Positions 1 through 8,157 of a stretch of 64,000 nucleotides of DNA are shown here, piece after piece; positions within the stretch are counted from its first letter, which is position 1; each line of letters starts with the position of its first letter. The notes under the pieces were generated by a model. It worked only from the letters and a program-made list of their open reading frames with translations, did not search any database and was not told the origin of the DNA. This stretch comes from Clostridia bacterium. GTDB lineage: Bacteria > Bacillota > Clostridia > Oscillospirales > CAG-272. The translations under genes were made by a program, and so were the position numbers. Where the stretch lies: NCBI GenBank assembly GCA_017465885.1, contig JAFTVG010000021.1, positions 54,892-118,891 of the forward strand. Reading direction: 5' to 3'.

Positions 1-56
1 CTATTATAACAGATGAAAAAAGTCTTGTCAAGACGGCTTTTTTTTGCAAATTATCA

Positions 57-85
57 TTGCAAGAAGCGAAAAAATGTGATAGAAT
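57..85 (+). promoter_or_regulatory. Sigma-A promoter of the flippase gene
   Basis: TTGCAA (57-62), 17-bp spacer, TAGAAT (80-85). The spacer ends in TGTGA, giving an extended -10. It lies about 36 nt upstream of the GTG start of the next gene. Confidence 0.7.
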
Positions 86-120
86 ATAGGGAAGAAGGGA
101 CGCCCGAAGGGAGAATGATC

Positions 121-1584
121 GTGGATAGATACAAAAAACTGATAAAAAACACGGGACTGATCACCCTGGGTACCTTCGGCTCAAAGCTTCTTCCCTTCAT
201 TCTGATCAGACTCTATACCTACGTTTTGCAGGACGGCGAATACAACACCGCCGACCTGATCACCCAAACGGCAAAGCTGATCATCCCCTTTGCCGCCCTG
301 GGGCTTACCGAAGGGCTCTTCCGCCTTGCCATGGAGGGTGAGGAGGAGCGGAGAAAAAAGGTCTTTTCGGCGGGCTTCGTGCTGTTTGGCGGCGGCTTTG
401 CCCTGCTTTTGCCCCTCTTTCTGATTGCGCAGATCTTGCTTGGCGCGGCAGGCTCGGAGTTTTCAAATTACGTCTGGCTTATCGCTTTGTACGTCCTTTG
501 CTCCTGTCTTCATTCGCTGGTCACCCAGTATATCCGCACCAAGGATCATTTCGCCTTCTTTTCTCTGCAGGGCGTAATCAACACTGCCCTTGTTGCGGCG
601 CTGAATATCGTCTTTCTCTATTTTAACGACTTCGGCGTCACCGGCTACGTGCTTTCGGTGGTGCTTGCCGACTTCATCGTCTTTTTGCTGATCTTCGTCA
701 AGGAACGGCTGTGGCGCGATCTGGTGCCCGTGAGGAGCATCGAAAAGAGCATCTATAAAGAGATGGTGGGCTACAGCGTCCCCCTCATTCCCATGTCGGT
801 TTCCTGGTGGGTCACCTCGGTTTCCGACCGCTATATGGTCAGATGGTTCGTGGACGATCCGAATATTGCCGACTTTTATTCGGCGGCGTACAAGATCCCA
901 ACGCTGGTCACCCTGCTTTGCACCGTCTTTTCTCAGGCGTGGAGCTATTCCTCGGTGGCGGAAAAGGACGAAAAGGAGCGCTCCTCCTTCTTTTCGGGAG
1001 TGTTTTCCTTCTATTCGGGGCTGCTTTTCGTTACCGCCGCAGGTATTATGGCATTCTGCAAGATCTTAACGAAGATCATGATGGACCCCTCCTACTATAC
1101 CGCCTGGGAATATATTCCCGTGCTGGCGGGCGCAACGGTCTTTTCTGCCCTGGTCACCTTCGTTGGAAGCGTGTATACCGTGCGGATGAAGAGCACCTTC
1201 TCTATGTGGACTGCCATGATGGGGGCGGGGGTAAATATCCTTTTGAACCTGGTGCTTATCCCAAGGGAGCTGTTCGGCATTTCCCTTCCGGGGTTGGGGG
1301 CGATGGGTGCGGCGATTGCCACGCTCATCAGCTACGCCGCGGTCTTTGCAGTCAGAGCCCTGACGGCGGGACGGTACGTGAAATTCAAGATCGACCTGCC
1401 CCTGCTTTTTGCAAATATCGCCCTGCTTACAGGGCAGATCGTCTTCACTACCCTGTCGGGCGGGATGGGACTTGCTCTTCAGATCGGGGTGCAGGCGGCA
1501 TTCCTTGCTCTGTCCCTTGCTTTAAACGGCAGAGTGCTGGCAAAAAAGATGGTGCCGATCCTCAAACGAAGGCTGAAGCGGTAA
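121..1584 (+). CDS. Polysaccharide flippase (MOP superfamily, Wzx/RfbX-like)
   Basis: A 487-residue integral membrane protein with about 12-14 hydrophobic segments across its whole length and basic cytoplasmic loops, as expected for the MOP family of lipid-linked oligosaccharide flippases. Proteins of this family move undecaprenyl-linked glycans across the membrane for capsule or cell-wall polysaccharide. The start was set at GTG 121 because AAGGGAG at 107-113 lies 7 nt upstream; the in-frame ATG at 115 sits too close to this site, and an ATG at 13 lies upstream of the promoter. No glycosyltransferases are adjacent, so the substrate cannot be inferred. A spore-wall or stage V type MOP protein is an alternative. 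Confidence 0.8.
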   Translation: MDRYKKLIKNTGLITLGTFGSKLLPFILIRLYTYVLQDGEYNTADLITQTAKLIIPFAALGLTEGLFRLAMEGEEERRKKVFSAGFVLFGGGFALLLPLFLIAQILLGAAGSEFSNYVWLIALYVLCSCLHSLVTQYIRTKDHFAFFSLQGVINTALVAALNIVFLYFNDFGVTGYVLSVVLADFIVFLLIFVKERLWRDLVPVRSIEKSIYKEMVGYSVPLIPMSVSWWVTSVSDRYMVRWFVDDPNIADFYSAAYKIPTLVTLLCTVFSQAWSYSSVAEKDEKERSSFFSGVFSFYSGLLFVTAAGIMAFCKILTKIMMDPSYYTAWEYIPVLAGATVFSALVTFVGSVYTVRMKSTFSMWTAMMGAGVNILLNLVLIPRELFGISLPGLGAMGAAIATLISYAAVFAVRALTAGRYVKFKIDLPLLFANIALLTGQIVFTTLSGGMGLALQIGVQAAFLALSLALNGRVLAKKMVPILKRRLKR

Positions 1585-1651
1585 ATATCCAAGGCAAATT
1601 AAATGCAAACCCGTTTTGAAAGGCGAGGCGGGGAAAAATAAACCCAAAGCT

Positions 1652-1720
1652 CCAAAAGTTTTTGGGGTCGATCCCTTTTTACAAAAAGGGATCGCGGGGG
1701 ATGGGGCAGAGCCCCATTAT
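1652..1720 (+). repeat. Composite palindromic intergenic repeat, short copy
   Basis: The unit holds CAAAAGTTTTTGGGG, then a perfect 12-bp stem (1669-1680 with 1683-1694, loop AC), then GGGGC-AGA-GCCCC (1703-1715). The same modules in the same order occur on the minus strand at 20116-20215. It lies between the flippase and pfk and could end transcription, but its multi-module build fits a dispersed repeat family better than a simple terminator. Confidence 0.75.
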
Positions 1721-1761
1721 ATAATAAAATAATCAACAAAATCGAAAGGTAGGGAAATAGT

Positions 1762-2826
1762 ATGGCACAACAGATCAGAAGAATCGGCGTGCTCACCTCG
1801 GGAGGCGACGCGCCCGGTATGAACGCGGCAGTTCGTGCGGTGGTCAGACAGGCAAAGGAACACGACGTGGAGGTGGTTGCCGTATACGAGGGCTACAAGG
1901 GTCTGATCGAGGGCAACACCAAGCTCTTTGGTATGCGTGACGTATCCAACATCATCAACAAGGGCGGTACCATCCTTTATTCGGCAAGAAGCAAGGAATT
2001 CAAGACCGAAGAGGGAATGATCAAGGCGGTGGAGACTTGTCTTCGCAACGGCATCGAGGGTATGGTTTGCATCGGAGGTGACGGTACCTTCCGCGGTGCC
2101 ACCGACCTGACCCGCAGAGGCATCCCCTGCATCGGTATTCCCGCGACCATCGACAACGACATCGCATCCACCGAATACACCATCGGCTACGACACCGCAA
2201 TGAACACGGCGCTCCAGATGGTGGACAACCTGCGTGACACCTGCGAATCCCACTTCCGTTGCAACGTGGTGGAGATCATGGGCAGACACTCGGGCTACAT
2301 CGCCGTAAACGTGGGTCTTGCCACCGGTGCGGCACAGATCGTGGTGGGCGAGTTGCCCTTCGACGAGGAGAGAATGTACGAGGAGATCCTCATCGGTAAG
2401 AGCAGAAAGAAGAGACACTACATCATTATGGTTGCCGAGGGCGTGAAGGGCTACGCCGAGGAGCTGACCCAGAAGATCGAGGAGAGAACGGGCATCGAGA
2501 CCCGCTTCACCCGTCTTGGCCACGTGGTCAGAGGCGGCTCGCCCACTCTGCGCGACCGTGTTGCCGCGTCCAGAATGGGTATCGCGGCGGTGGACTATCT
2601 GCTGGAGGGCAAATCCAATATGGTGGTCTGCATGCACGGTGAAAACATCTCGTCTATGGACATCGAATACGCGCTGATGCTGGACAAGATGTACAAGAAC
2701 AAGCTCAAGGATGGCGATCTGAAGAAGTATAACGAGGAAGAGGTTGCCAAAATGAGAGCCTACTGCGACAAGAAGGCAGAGGCGTTCAAGAAGCTGTACA
2801 ACCAGGCTCTGGATATTTCTCAGTAA
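1762..2826 (+). CDS. pfkA: 6-phosphofructokinase
   Basis: Phosphorylates fructose 6-phosphate to fructose 1,6-bisphosphate, the committed step of glycolysis. The 354-residue length is slightly above the ~320 of bacterial PfkA. Visible motifs are the N-terminal TSGGDAPGMN phosphate loop, IGGDGTFRGA (the Gly after GGD favours ATP over pyrophosphate), TIDND with the catalytic Asp, and MGRHSGYIA. The residue before TIDND is Ala (IPATIDND), where typical ATP enzymes have Gly and PPi enzymes Lys, so ATP dependence is likely but not certain. It is a single gene with a terminator at 2864-2898. A ribosome-binding site GAAAGGTAGGG precedes the ATG. Confidence 0.95.
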   Translation: MAQQIRRIGVLTSGGDAPGMNAAVRAVVRQAKEHDVEVVAVYEGYKGLIEGNTKLFGMRDVSNIINKGGTILYSARSKEFKTEEGMIKAVETCLRNGIEGMVCIGGDGTFRGATDLTRRGIPCIGIPATIDNDIASTEYTIGYDTAMNTALQMVDNLRDTCESHFRCNVVEIMGRHSGYIAVNVGLATGAAQIVVGELPFDEERMYEEILIGKSRKKRHYIIMVAEGVKGYAEELTQKIEERTGIETRFTRLGHVVRGGSPTLRDRVAASRMGIAAVDYLLEGKSNMVVCMHGENISSMDIEYALMLDKMYKNKLKDGDLKKYNEEEVAKMRAYCDKKAEAFKKLYNQALDISQ

Positions 2827-2863
2827 TCCCTTTCCATTTTACAAAAGACAGCAGGAACAAGCG

Positions 2864-2898
2864 GCGGGGCGGCAGAAGCGATCGCCCCGCTTTTGTTT
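2864..2898 (+). terminator. Terminator after pfkA
   Basis: GCGGGGC (2864-2870) pairs with GCCCCGC (2884-2890) around a 13-nt loop, followed by TTTTGTTT. Confidence 0.6.
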
Positions 2899-2926
2899 CA
2901 AGAAGGACGATGAAGGCGGTGTGGCG

Positions 2927-4474
2927 ATGATATCGACGGTATATACGGCGGGCGTAGAGGGCGTTACCGGCTTTTCGGTGAGCGTGGAATGTGCGCTAAA
3001 CGAGGTGCTTGACGAAAAAAGCGGCGGCTTTGACGTGGTGGGACTGCCCGACAACGCGGTGAAGGAAGCCAAGGAACGGGTGAAGAACGCCATCCTTTCG
3101 GCAGGCTGTATCTTTCCCGTCTGCGCCAGGATCACGGTGAATATGGCACCTGCCGACAAGAAAAAGGCGGGCTCGGGCTACGATCTTGCCCTGCTGATGG
3201 CGGTGCTTGCGGCGGACGGACAGGTCAAGGAGGACGTTTCCGACTGCTGTTTTATCGGCGAGCTTTCCCTTTCGGGCAAGCTAAGACCCGTCAGCGGCGT
3301 GCTTTCCATGGTCCTTTCTTCAAGGCAGGCGGGCATCAAGAGAGTGTTCGTGGCAAAGGAAAACGCCCCCGAGGCATCGGTGGTGGAGGGCGTTTCGGTC
3401 TACGGCGTGAAGGACGTTTCGGCGCTTCTTTCCCACATTTCGGGCAAGGAGCTGATCGAAAAGAGCGTTTTCGATCGCCGCACCTATCTTTCGGAAAGAG
3501 GCAGAGCAAGGGTGGACCTTGCCGACGTGAAGGGTCAGCAGAGCGCCAAGAGGGCGCTGGAGATCGCCGCGGCAGGCGGTCACAATCTGCTCTTCATCGG
3601 CCCTCCCGGCACGGGAAAAAGTATGCTGGCAGGGTGTCTTCCCGGCATTTTGCCCTCCCTTTCCTTCGAGGAGGCTTTAGAGAGCACCACCATCCATTCC
3701 TGCGCGGGGGTATTGCCGCCCGAGCAGGCGCTCCTTTCTTCAAGACCCTTCCGCTCACCCCACCACACCATGTCCTCGGTGGCATTGGCAGGCGGAGGAG
3801 CGGTGCCGCGACCGGGAGAGGTGTCGCTGGCACACAACGGCGTGCTCTTCCTTGACGAGCTGCCCGAGTTTCCAAAGCAAGTGACCGAGATCCTGCGCCA
3901 GCCCTTGGAGGATGGCAGGATCACCATCACCCGTGCCATGGGAAGATGCACCTTTCCCACCCGCTTTATGCTGGTTTGCGCTATGAATCCCTGCAAATGC
4001 GGCTATTACGGTCATCCCACCAAGAAATGCACCTGCCGCAAGGATGAGATCGGCAAGTATATGGCGAAGATCTCAGGCCCCCTGCTTGACCGCATCGACA
4101 TCCAGGTGGAGGTGTCGTCGCTGACCTACGAGGAGCTGTCAAGTGCCGCGCCGGGAGAAGCCTCGGCTGTGGTGAAGGACAGGGTGGAGACGGCAAGAAA
4201 TTTTGCAAGAGCACGCTACGAAAAGGCGGGCAGTACCTTTGGAAGCAACGCCGCTTTAACGCCCGCAGGGGTGCGCACCTTCTGCGCCCTTGACGAGGAG
4301 GGCGACGCCATCCTGCGCTCGGCTTACGAGAGCCTGGGGCTTTCGGCAAGAGGACACGACCGCATTTTAAGGGTGGCAAGGACCATCGCGGATCTGGAGG
4401 GCAGCGAGCGCATCGGAGCGATGCACGTGGCAGAGGCCATCCAGCTGCGCTCTCTGGACCGCAAATATTTCTGA
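2927..4474 (+). CDS. comM: YifB/ComM family Mg chelatase-like AAA+ ATPase
   Basis: A 515-residue protein with the usual three-part plan: an N-terminal Lon-S16-like domain (from residue 1, VYTAGVEGVTGF), a Mg-chelatase-type AAA+ core with Walker A GPPGTGKS near residue 225 and Walker B LFLDELPEF, a cysteine cluster (NPCKCGYYG and CTCRKDE), and a C-terminal helical domain. ComM is known as a helicase that promotes branch migration during natural transformation in Gram-negatives; in Clostridia the role is less clear. The start was set at ATG 2927, with AAGGCGG 7 nt upstream; GTG at 2921 is an alternative. In many genomes this gene lies next to dprA, but no DNA-processing gene adjoins it here. 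Confidence 0.9.
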   Translation: MISTVYTAGVEGVTGFSVSVECALNEVLDEKSGGFDVVGLPDNAVKEAKERVKNAILSAGCIFPVCARITVNMAPADKKKAGSGYDLALLMAVLAADGQVKEDVSDCCFIGELSLSGKLRPVSGVLSMVLSSRQAGIKRVFVAKENAPEASVVEGVSVYGVKDVSALLSHISGKELIEKSVFDRRTYLSERGRARVDLADVKGQQSAKRALEIAAAGGHNLLFIGPPGTGKSMLAGCLPGILPSLSFEEALESTTIHSCAGVLPPEQALLSSRPFRSPHHTMSSVALAGGGAVPRPGEVSLAHNGVLFLDELPEFPKQVTEILRQPLEDGRITITRAMGRCTFPTRFMLVCAMNPCKCGYYGHPTKKCTCRKDEIGKYMAKISGPLLDRIDIQVEVSSLTYEELSSAAPGEASAVVKDRVETARNFARARYEKAGSTFGSNAALTPAGVRTFCALDEEGDAILRSAYESLGLSARGHDRILRVARTIADLEGSERIGAMHVAEAIQLRSLDRKYF

Positions 4475-4500
4475 GCTCCCGCAAAAGAAAAGAGCAGGGC

Positions 4501-4529
4501 AAAGAGAAAGATCTCCCTTTTTTCTCTTT
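4501..4529 (+). terminator. Weak AT-rich hairpin after comM
   Basis: AAAGAGAAA (4501-4509) pairs with TTTCTCTTT (4521-4529). The T-rich right arm could serve as a weak terminator. Confidence 0.35.
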
Positions 4530-4599
4530 ATTCCGTGCGTTTTTTACCCTTTAAAAGGGCAAGTGGGAACGAATCACCCGTTTACATTCTCGTTACATG

Positions 4600-4742
4600 T
4601 TATTCACGGAAAATACACGAACTTGAGGGTCACCTGTGGATAACTCTGTGAAGATTGTTGATAACTTTAAGAAAAGTGCCAAAAATCCTCTTTTTTCGGG
4701 CTTTTCTGCCTGTGGATAACTTTTTTGTCCCGCTGTGGAAAA
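4600..4742 (+). promoter_or_regulatory. Cluster of DnaA-box-like sites
   Basis: The 309-nt gap 4475-4783 holds five matches to the DnaA box TTATCCACA: TTATTCACG at 4600-4608 (one strand) and, on the other strand, TGTGGATAA at 4635-4643 (perfect), TGTTGATAA at 4656-4664 (one mismatch), TGTGGATAA at 4711-4719 (perfect) and TGTGGAAAA at 4734-4742 (one mismatch). Start-to-start spacings of the last four are 21, 55 and 23 bp. No dnaA or dnaN is present, so a DnaA-titration or DnaA-regulated promoter site is more likely than the main origin. Confidence 0.6.
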
Positions 4743-4783
4743 CTGCATTTTTGCCCACAGCGGGCAGATATGAAAGGATCGAT

Positions 4784-5893
4784 ATGATGAAAAGAATTTT
4801 ACTGCTTGTGCTTGCCCTGCTGACGGTGCTGAGCGCCACCTCCTGCGGCAGGGTCACTCAGCTTGTTGGGGGTACGCAGGAGAGCACGCCCGCATCCGAA
4901 GAGTCTGTTTCTCCCGCACCCCAAGAGAGCAAGGAGCAATCCGATAGCGATGCGGCGGTGAGCGCACCCTCAATTCTGGATATTCCCGAGGATGCCCGCT
5001 ACACTGCCACCGTGCTGACGGTGGGGGACGTGAAGATCAGCTACGGACTTTACCGCTACTATTACCGCAACATTGCCGACAGCATGGCGGGGGAGGACGG
5101 CGACTACTTCAAGAACAACCCCGATAAGCTTGCCGAGCTTGAAGAGCGGGCGATCGAGCAGTGCAAGGTGGTGGCGTCCTACTATCTGATGGCGCAGAAG
5201 GCGGGCTACACTCTGCCTGATGAAAAGGAACTGGAGGAGGCTTTCGTTGAATACGTCAAGACCTACGAGCCCATGTATCCCTTGTACTACGGAGTGAGCC
5301 TGGCGGACTATCTGAAGCAGAGCTATATGACTCTGTCCACCTACAAGACCATGTTCGTGGTCAACGAATATCTCGGTGAGCCGATCTATAACTATCTTTC
5401 CGACGAGAAAAACGGGATGCTGGATCTTTCACAGCAGGCGCTGGAAAAGGCGCTGGAGGAATACCGCTGTGTCAAGCACATTTTGGTGGGCTACAGCGAC
5501 GGTCTGAAGGACGAGGAGGCACTTACCCTTGCCCGCGATCTTGCAAAGCAGCTCAGAGAAGGCGGGGACATTGATGCCCTGATGAAGGAATACAGCAACG
5601 ACTATCAGCAGGACGGACAAAACGCCTATACCTTCACCTACGGCGAGATGGTAAAGGAGTTTGAGGACACCGCCTTCAGTATGGAGGTGGGTCAGGTCAG
5701 CGATCCGGTCAAGTCCACCTACGGCTACCACGTGATCGTCCGTCTGGAGATCGACAAGGAAGCCTTTGAAAAGGCACAGTTCAAGGAGATCGCGGTAAGC
5801 AATGCCTTCACTGCCTTCGTGGAGGGGCAAAACGGCACCCTGCTTGAGGCGTTTGAAGAGCAGTGCACCTATGAAAAGCTGATGGCAGACTAA
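4784..5893 (+). CDS. Parvulin-type peptidyl-prolyl isomerase lipoprotein (PrsA-like)
   Basis: A 369-residue secreted lipoprotein. A hydrophobic signal ends in the lipobox LSATSC (Cys21), followed by an acidic Ser/Glu linker to about residue 60. A SurA/PrsA-like helical N-domain is followed by a parvulin core near residues 225-330, seen as KHILVGYS, LREGGDIDALMKEYSND, then MEVGQVSDPV and STYGYHVI. PrsA-type proteins help secreted proteins fold outside the membrane. AAAGGA at 4773-4778 serves ATG 4784 or ATG 4787; 4787 has the better spacing. The gene lies directly downstream of the DnaA-box cluster. A long terminator-like hairpin follows. Confidence 0.85.
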   Translation: MMKRILLLVLALLTVLSATSCGRVTQLVGGTQESTPASEESVSPAPQESKEQSDSDAAVSAPSILDIPEDARYTATVLTVGDVKISYGLYRYYYRNIADSMAGEDGDYFKNNPDKLAELEERAIEQCKVVASYYLMAQKAGYTLPDEKELEEAFVEYVKTYEPMYPLYYGVSLADYLKQSYMTLSTYKTMFVVNEYLGEPIYNYLSDEKNGMLDLSQQALEKALEEYRCVKHILVGYSDGLKDEEALTLARDLAKQLREGGDIDALMKEYSNDYQQDGQNAYTFTYGEMVKEFEDTAFSMEVGQVSDPVKSTYGYHVIVRLEIDKEAFEKAQFKEIAVSNAFTAFVEGQNGTLLEAFEEQCTYEKLMAD

Positions 5894-5904
5894 AAAAGAC
5901 AGCA

Positions 5905-5945
5905 CCCTTTGGCGTGATGCTCCAAGCGGAGCACACGCCAAAGGG
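5905..5945. terminator. Long hairpin between convergent genes
   Basis: CCCTTTGGCGTG-A-TGCTCC pairs with GGAGCA-CACGCCAAAGGG around AAGC: 18 bp with one bulged A. It lies between the + strand PPIase gene and the - strand transporter gene, so it can serve both directions, though T-runs are modest. Its core resembles the hairpin at 46298-46329. Confidence 0.6.
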
Positions 5946-6010
5946 CGCAGACTTATTTTGCGGGAATGCTCTTGATTTTTTTCTTTCGAGGCGGTATAAT
6001 GAAGGGCGGA

Positions 6011-6964
6011 TCAGCCCTTTTTTCTTTTCTTGAAGACCAGCTGGGCGATGACGATGCCGCAAAAGGCAAGGCTGCAGCCGAAGATCTGGTTGAAGGACAG
6101 GGCAAAGGGAGCGCCGAAAATGCCCGTGAGCGCGCAAAGCCATTCGGACAGCAGAGCGATGACCGATTCGGTGCTCATCAGCACCGAGGCAAGGGCGGGC
6201 GGGGTGCGCTTTTGTGCGGCGATCTGCAGGGTGTAGGCGATGGCAGAGGAGCAAACGCCTGCATAGACGATGGGAAACCAGGCGCGTGCGATCAGACTCG
6301 GGGAGGGCTGCTCAAAGAGCAGTGCCGCCGCAAGGGAAAGTACGCCCCCGACGGTGAACTGGATGAAGGAAAGGACGATGGGATCGGCACGGTCGAAGCG
6401 GTCGATGACCATAATATGCACCGCATAGCAGAAGGCACAGCAGAGGATGAGCAGCTGACCCATGCCAAAGCCCCCCTCCTCCTGCCCTCTGATGCAGAGG
6501 AAATACAGACCCACGGCGGTGATCACAGCGCCGAGCAGGACGTTGGGCGCCACCCGCCTTTTGTAGAGCACCAGACCGAGCAGCGGGACGATGAACATAT
6601 AAACGGCGGTCAGAAAGCCGGCGTCGCCCGCGCTTGCCCCCAGATGGATGCCGTATTGCTGAAAGGCTGAGGCGACAGCCAGAGCTATGCCGCATAAAAG
6701 CCCGCCTGTCAGCGTTTTTTTGTCAAAAAGCGGGGCGATCTCTCCCCGAAAGGAGCTTTTTTTCCTTTTTGCGCCGATGAGTGCGCGCACAAGGATCACT
6801 GCAAGCAGGGCGAGAGCGCCCACGAAGGAGCGGGCGGCAAGATAGGAAAAGGGCGAGAGCTGCTCCGCCGCACTGCTTTGCGCAACAAAGGTGGATCCCC
6901 AGAAAAAGGAGGCAAGCAGCAGCATCAGGCTTCCGGTGAGCGTTCTTTTAAGCGATCGATCCAT
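6011..6964 (-). CDS. EamA/DMT family transporter
   Basis: A 317-residue membrane protein with ten predicted helices arranged as two EamA repeats. The first opens with LLLASFFWGSTFVAQ, typical of this family, and the second with LLILCCAFCYAVHIM. Members export amino acids, nucleobases or other small metabolites; the substrate here is unknown. The start at 6964 follows the promoter at 7029-7057 with a leader of about 55 nt. Upstream in-frame ATG codons would put basic residues in front of the first helix and overlap the promoter. A second, unrelated EamA gene lies at 55585-56493. Confidence 0.85.
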   Translation of the reverse strand: MDRSLKRTLTGSLMLLLASFFWGSTFVAQSSAAEQLSPFSYLAARSFVGALALLAVILVRALIGAKRKKSSFRGEIAPLFDKKTLTGGLLCGIALAVASAFQQYGIHLGASAGDAGFLTAVYMFIVPLLGLVLYKRRVAPNVLLGAVITAVGLYFLCIRGQEEGGFGMGQLLILCCAFCYAVHIMVIDRFDRADPIVLSFIQFTVGGVLSLAAALLFEQPSPSLIARAWFPIVYAGVCSSAIAYTLQIAAQKRTPPALASVLMSTESVIALLSEWLCALTGIFGAPFALSFNQIFGCSLAFCGIVIAQLVFKKRKKG

Positions 6965-7028
6965 AAGAGTTTTCCAAAAACAGTCCTTGATTTTCTGAAG
7001 TGAGGGTACGCAGGCGCGATCCCGAGTT

Positions 7029-7057
7029 ATTATACAAAAGAAGTCCCCTTTTGTCAA
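7029..7057 (-). promoter_or_regulatory. Consensus sigma-A promoter of the EamA gene
   Basis: On the minus strand TTGACA (7057-7052), 17 bp, TATAAT (7034-7029): a perfect match in both hexamers. Confidence 0.9.
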
Positions 7058-7152
7058 GAGAAGGGGAAGAGGTCGTCCCAAAAATCCTTTTTAAAAGAAA
7101 GGGCGGACTGTAACGAAGAAAGATCATTATATAAAATAAAGAGGTAAAGAAT

Positions 7153-7971
7153 ATGGCAGAATATTTATCTTGCGTGCACACCCACACCGAATTTTGCGAC
7201 GGAAAGAGCAGTATGGAGGAAATGGTGCTTGCCGCACTGGAAATGAACTACAAAAGCCTTGGCTTCTCGCCCCACTCCCCCCTGCCTTACGAAAACGACT
7301 GGGCGATGAAGAAAGAGGATCTGCCCGCCTATTTTGCCGAGCATGCCCGTCTGAAGCGCCTTTACGGTGACCGCATCGACCTGCTGTGCGGTATAGAGTG
7401 GGATGAAGAGTCGACCGACCTGCCCGACGGGCTTGACTACGTGATCGGATCGGTGCACTCCTTTTCAAAGAGAGGGATCCATTTTTCGGTGGACTACTCC
7501 AAGGACCTGCTTGCCCGCGTGGTGAAAGAGGGGTACGACGGCGATTTTCTTGCCCTTTGCGCCGATTATTACGAGCTTTTGTGCACTCAGGGAGCGAAAA
7601 AGCAGGTGGACATCCTGGGGCATTTCGATCTGTTCTTCAAATACAATAAGGATGGATGCTTTATAGACGAAAACGATCCCCGCTATCTTGCCCTTGCCTT
7701 CAAGGCGGCAGACGAGCTGGTCCTGGCGCGCCCCGATCTGTATTTTGAGATCAACGTGGGGGGAATGGCGCGGGCAGGCAGACCCTACCCCTATCCCGCA
7801 CCTGCGGTGCTTTGCCGCCTGAAGGAGAGAGGAGCGCGCTTCGTGCTCACGGGGGACTGTCACAGCGTGGAGCAGCTGAAGAGAGGATACGGGGCGGTGG
7901 ACGTCTCCTTCCTTGACCGTCTTTCGGGCTCGCTATATCTGCTTGACGGCAGAGGATTCGTGCTTTTTTGA
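7153..7971 (+). CDS. PHP-domain histidinol-phosphatase family protein
   Basis: A 272-residue PHP metalloenzyme. Metal-binding motifs are HTHTEFCDG at residues 9-17, FSPHSP near 38, a Glu in GIEWDEE, GSVHSF, LGHFDLFFKYN and the C-terminal TGDCHS. The order and length match the HisK/HisJ-type histidinol-phosphatases, which hydrolyse histidinol phosphate in histidine synthesis. No his genes adjoin it, so another phosphoester substrate is possible. It is preceded by GAGGT with good spacing and is divergently arranged from the EamA gene. Confidence 0.8.
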   Translation: MAEYLSCVHTHTEFCDGKSSMEEMVLAALEMNYKSLGFSPHSPLPYENDWAMKKEDLPAYFAEHARLKRLYGDRIDLLCGIEWDEESTDLPDGLDYVIGSVHSFSKRGIHFSVDYSKDLLARVVKEGYDGDFLALCADYYELLCTQGAKKQVDILGHFDLFFKYNKDGCFIDENDPRYLALAFKAADELVLARPDLYFEINVGGMARAGRPYPYPAPAVLCRLKERGARFVLTGDCHSVEQLKRGYGAVDVSFLDRLSGSLYLLDGRGFVLF

Positions 7972-8043
7972 AAAAGACATTTTTTGGGCGTTTCCCATTT
8001 AAAGGATAAAGAGGCATTCTGTTCATGGGTTTGTCATAAAAAA

Positions 8044-8058
8044 TGTACGACTTGTACA
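8044..8058. promoter_or_regulatory. Inverted repeat upstream of the sugar-binding protein promoter
   Basis: TGTAC-N5-GTACA at 8044-8058, about 32 bp upstream of the -35 box at 8091. The position suits an activator site; no regulator gene is adjacent. Confidence 0.3.
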
Positions 8059-8090
8059 CATTATCCCTGAAAATTCGAGGAAAAGAAGTA

Positions 8091-8119
8091 TTGACAATCG
8101 GAGAAAAATAGAGTATAAT
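8091..8119 (+). promoter_or_regulatory. Consensus sigma-A promoter of the sugar-binding protein
   Basis: TTGACA (8091-8096), 17 bp, TATAAT (8114-8119): a perfect match, suggesting strong expression. Confidence 0.92.
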
Positions 8120-8157
8120 AATCATGCAGTAATAAATTTTAAATGGAGGTTTTTCAC

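Noticed and set aside
4600..4742. Chromosomal replication origin (oriC)
   Set aside because: There is no dnaA, dnaN, rnpA-rpmH or clear AT-rich unwinding stretch; I keep it as a DnaA-box cluster only.
5966..6670. A 234-residue + frame starting near 5966
   Set aside because: It is opposite the EamA gene, which has ten clear membrane segments and a consensus promoter.
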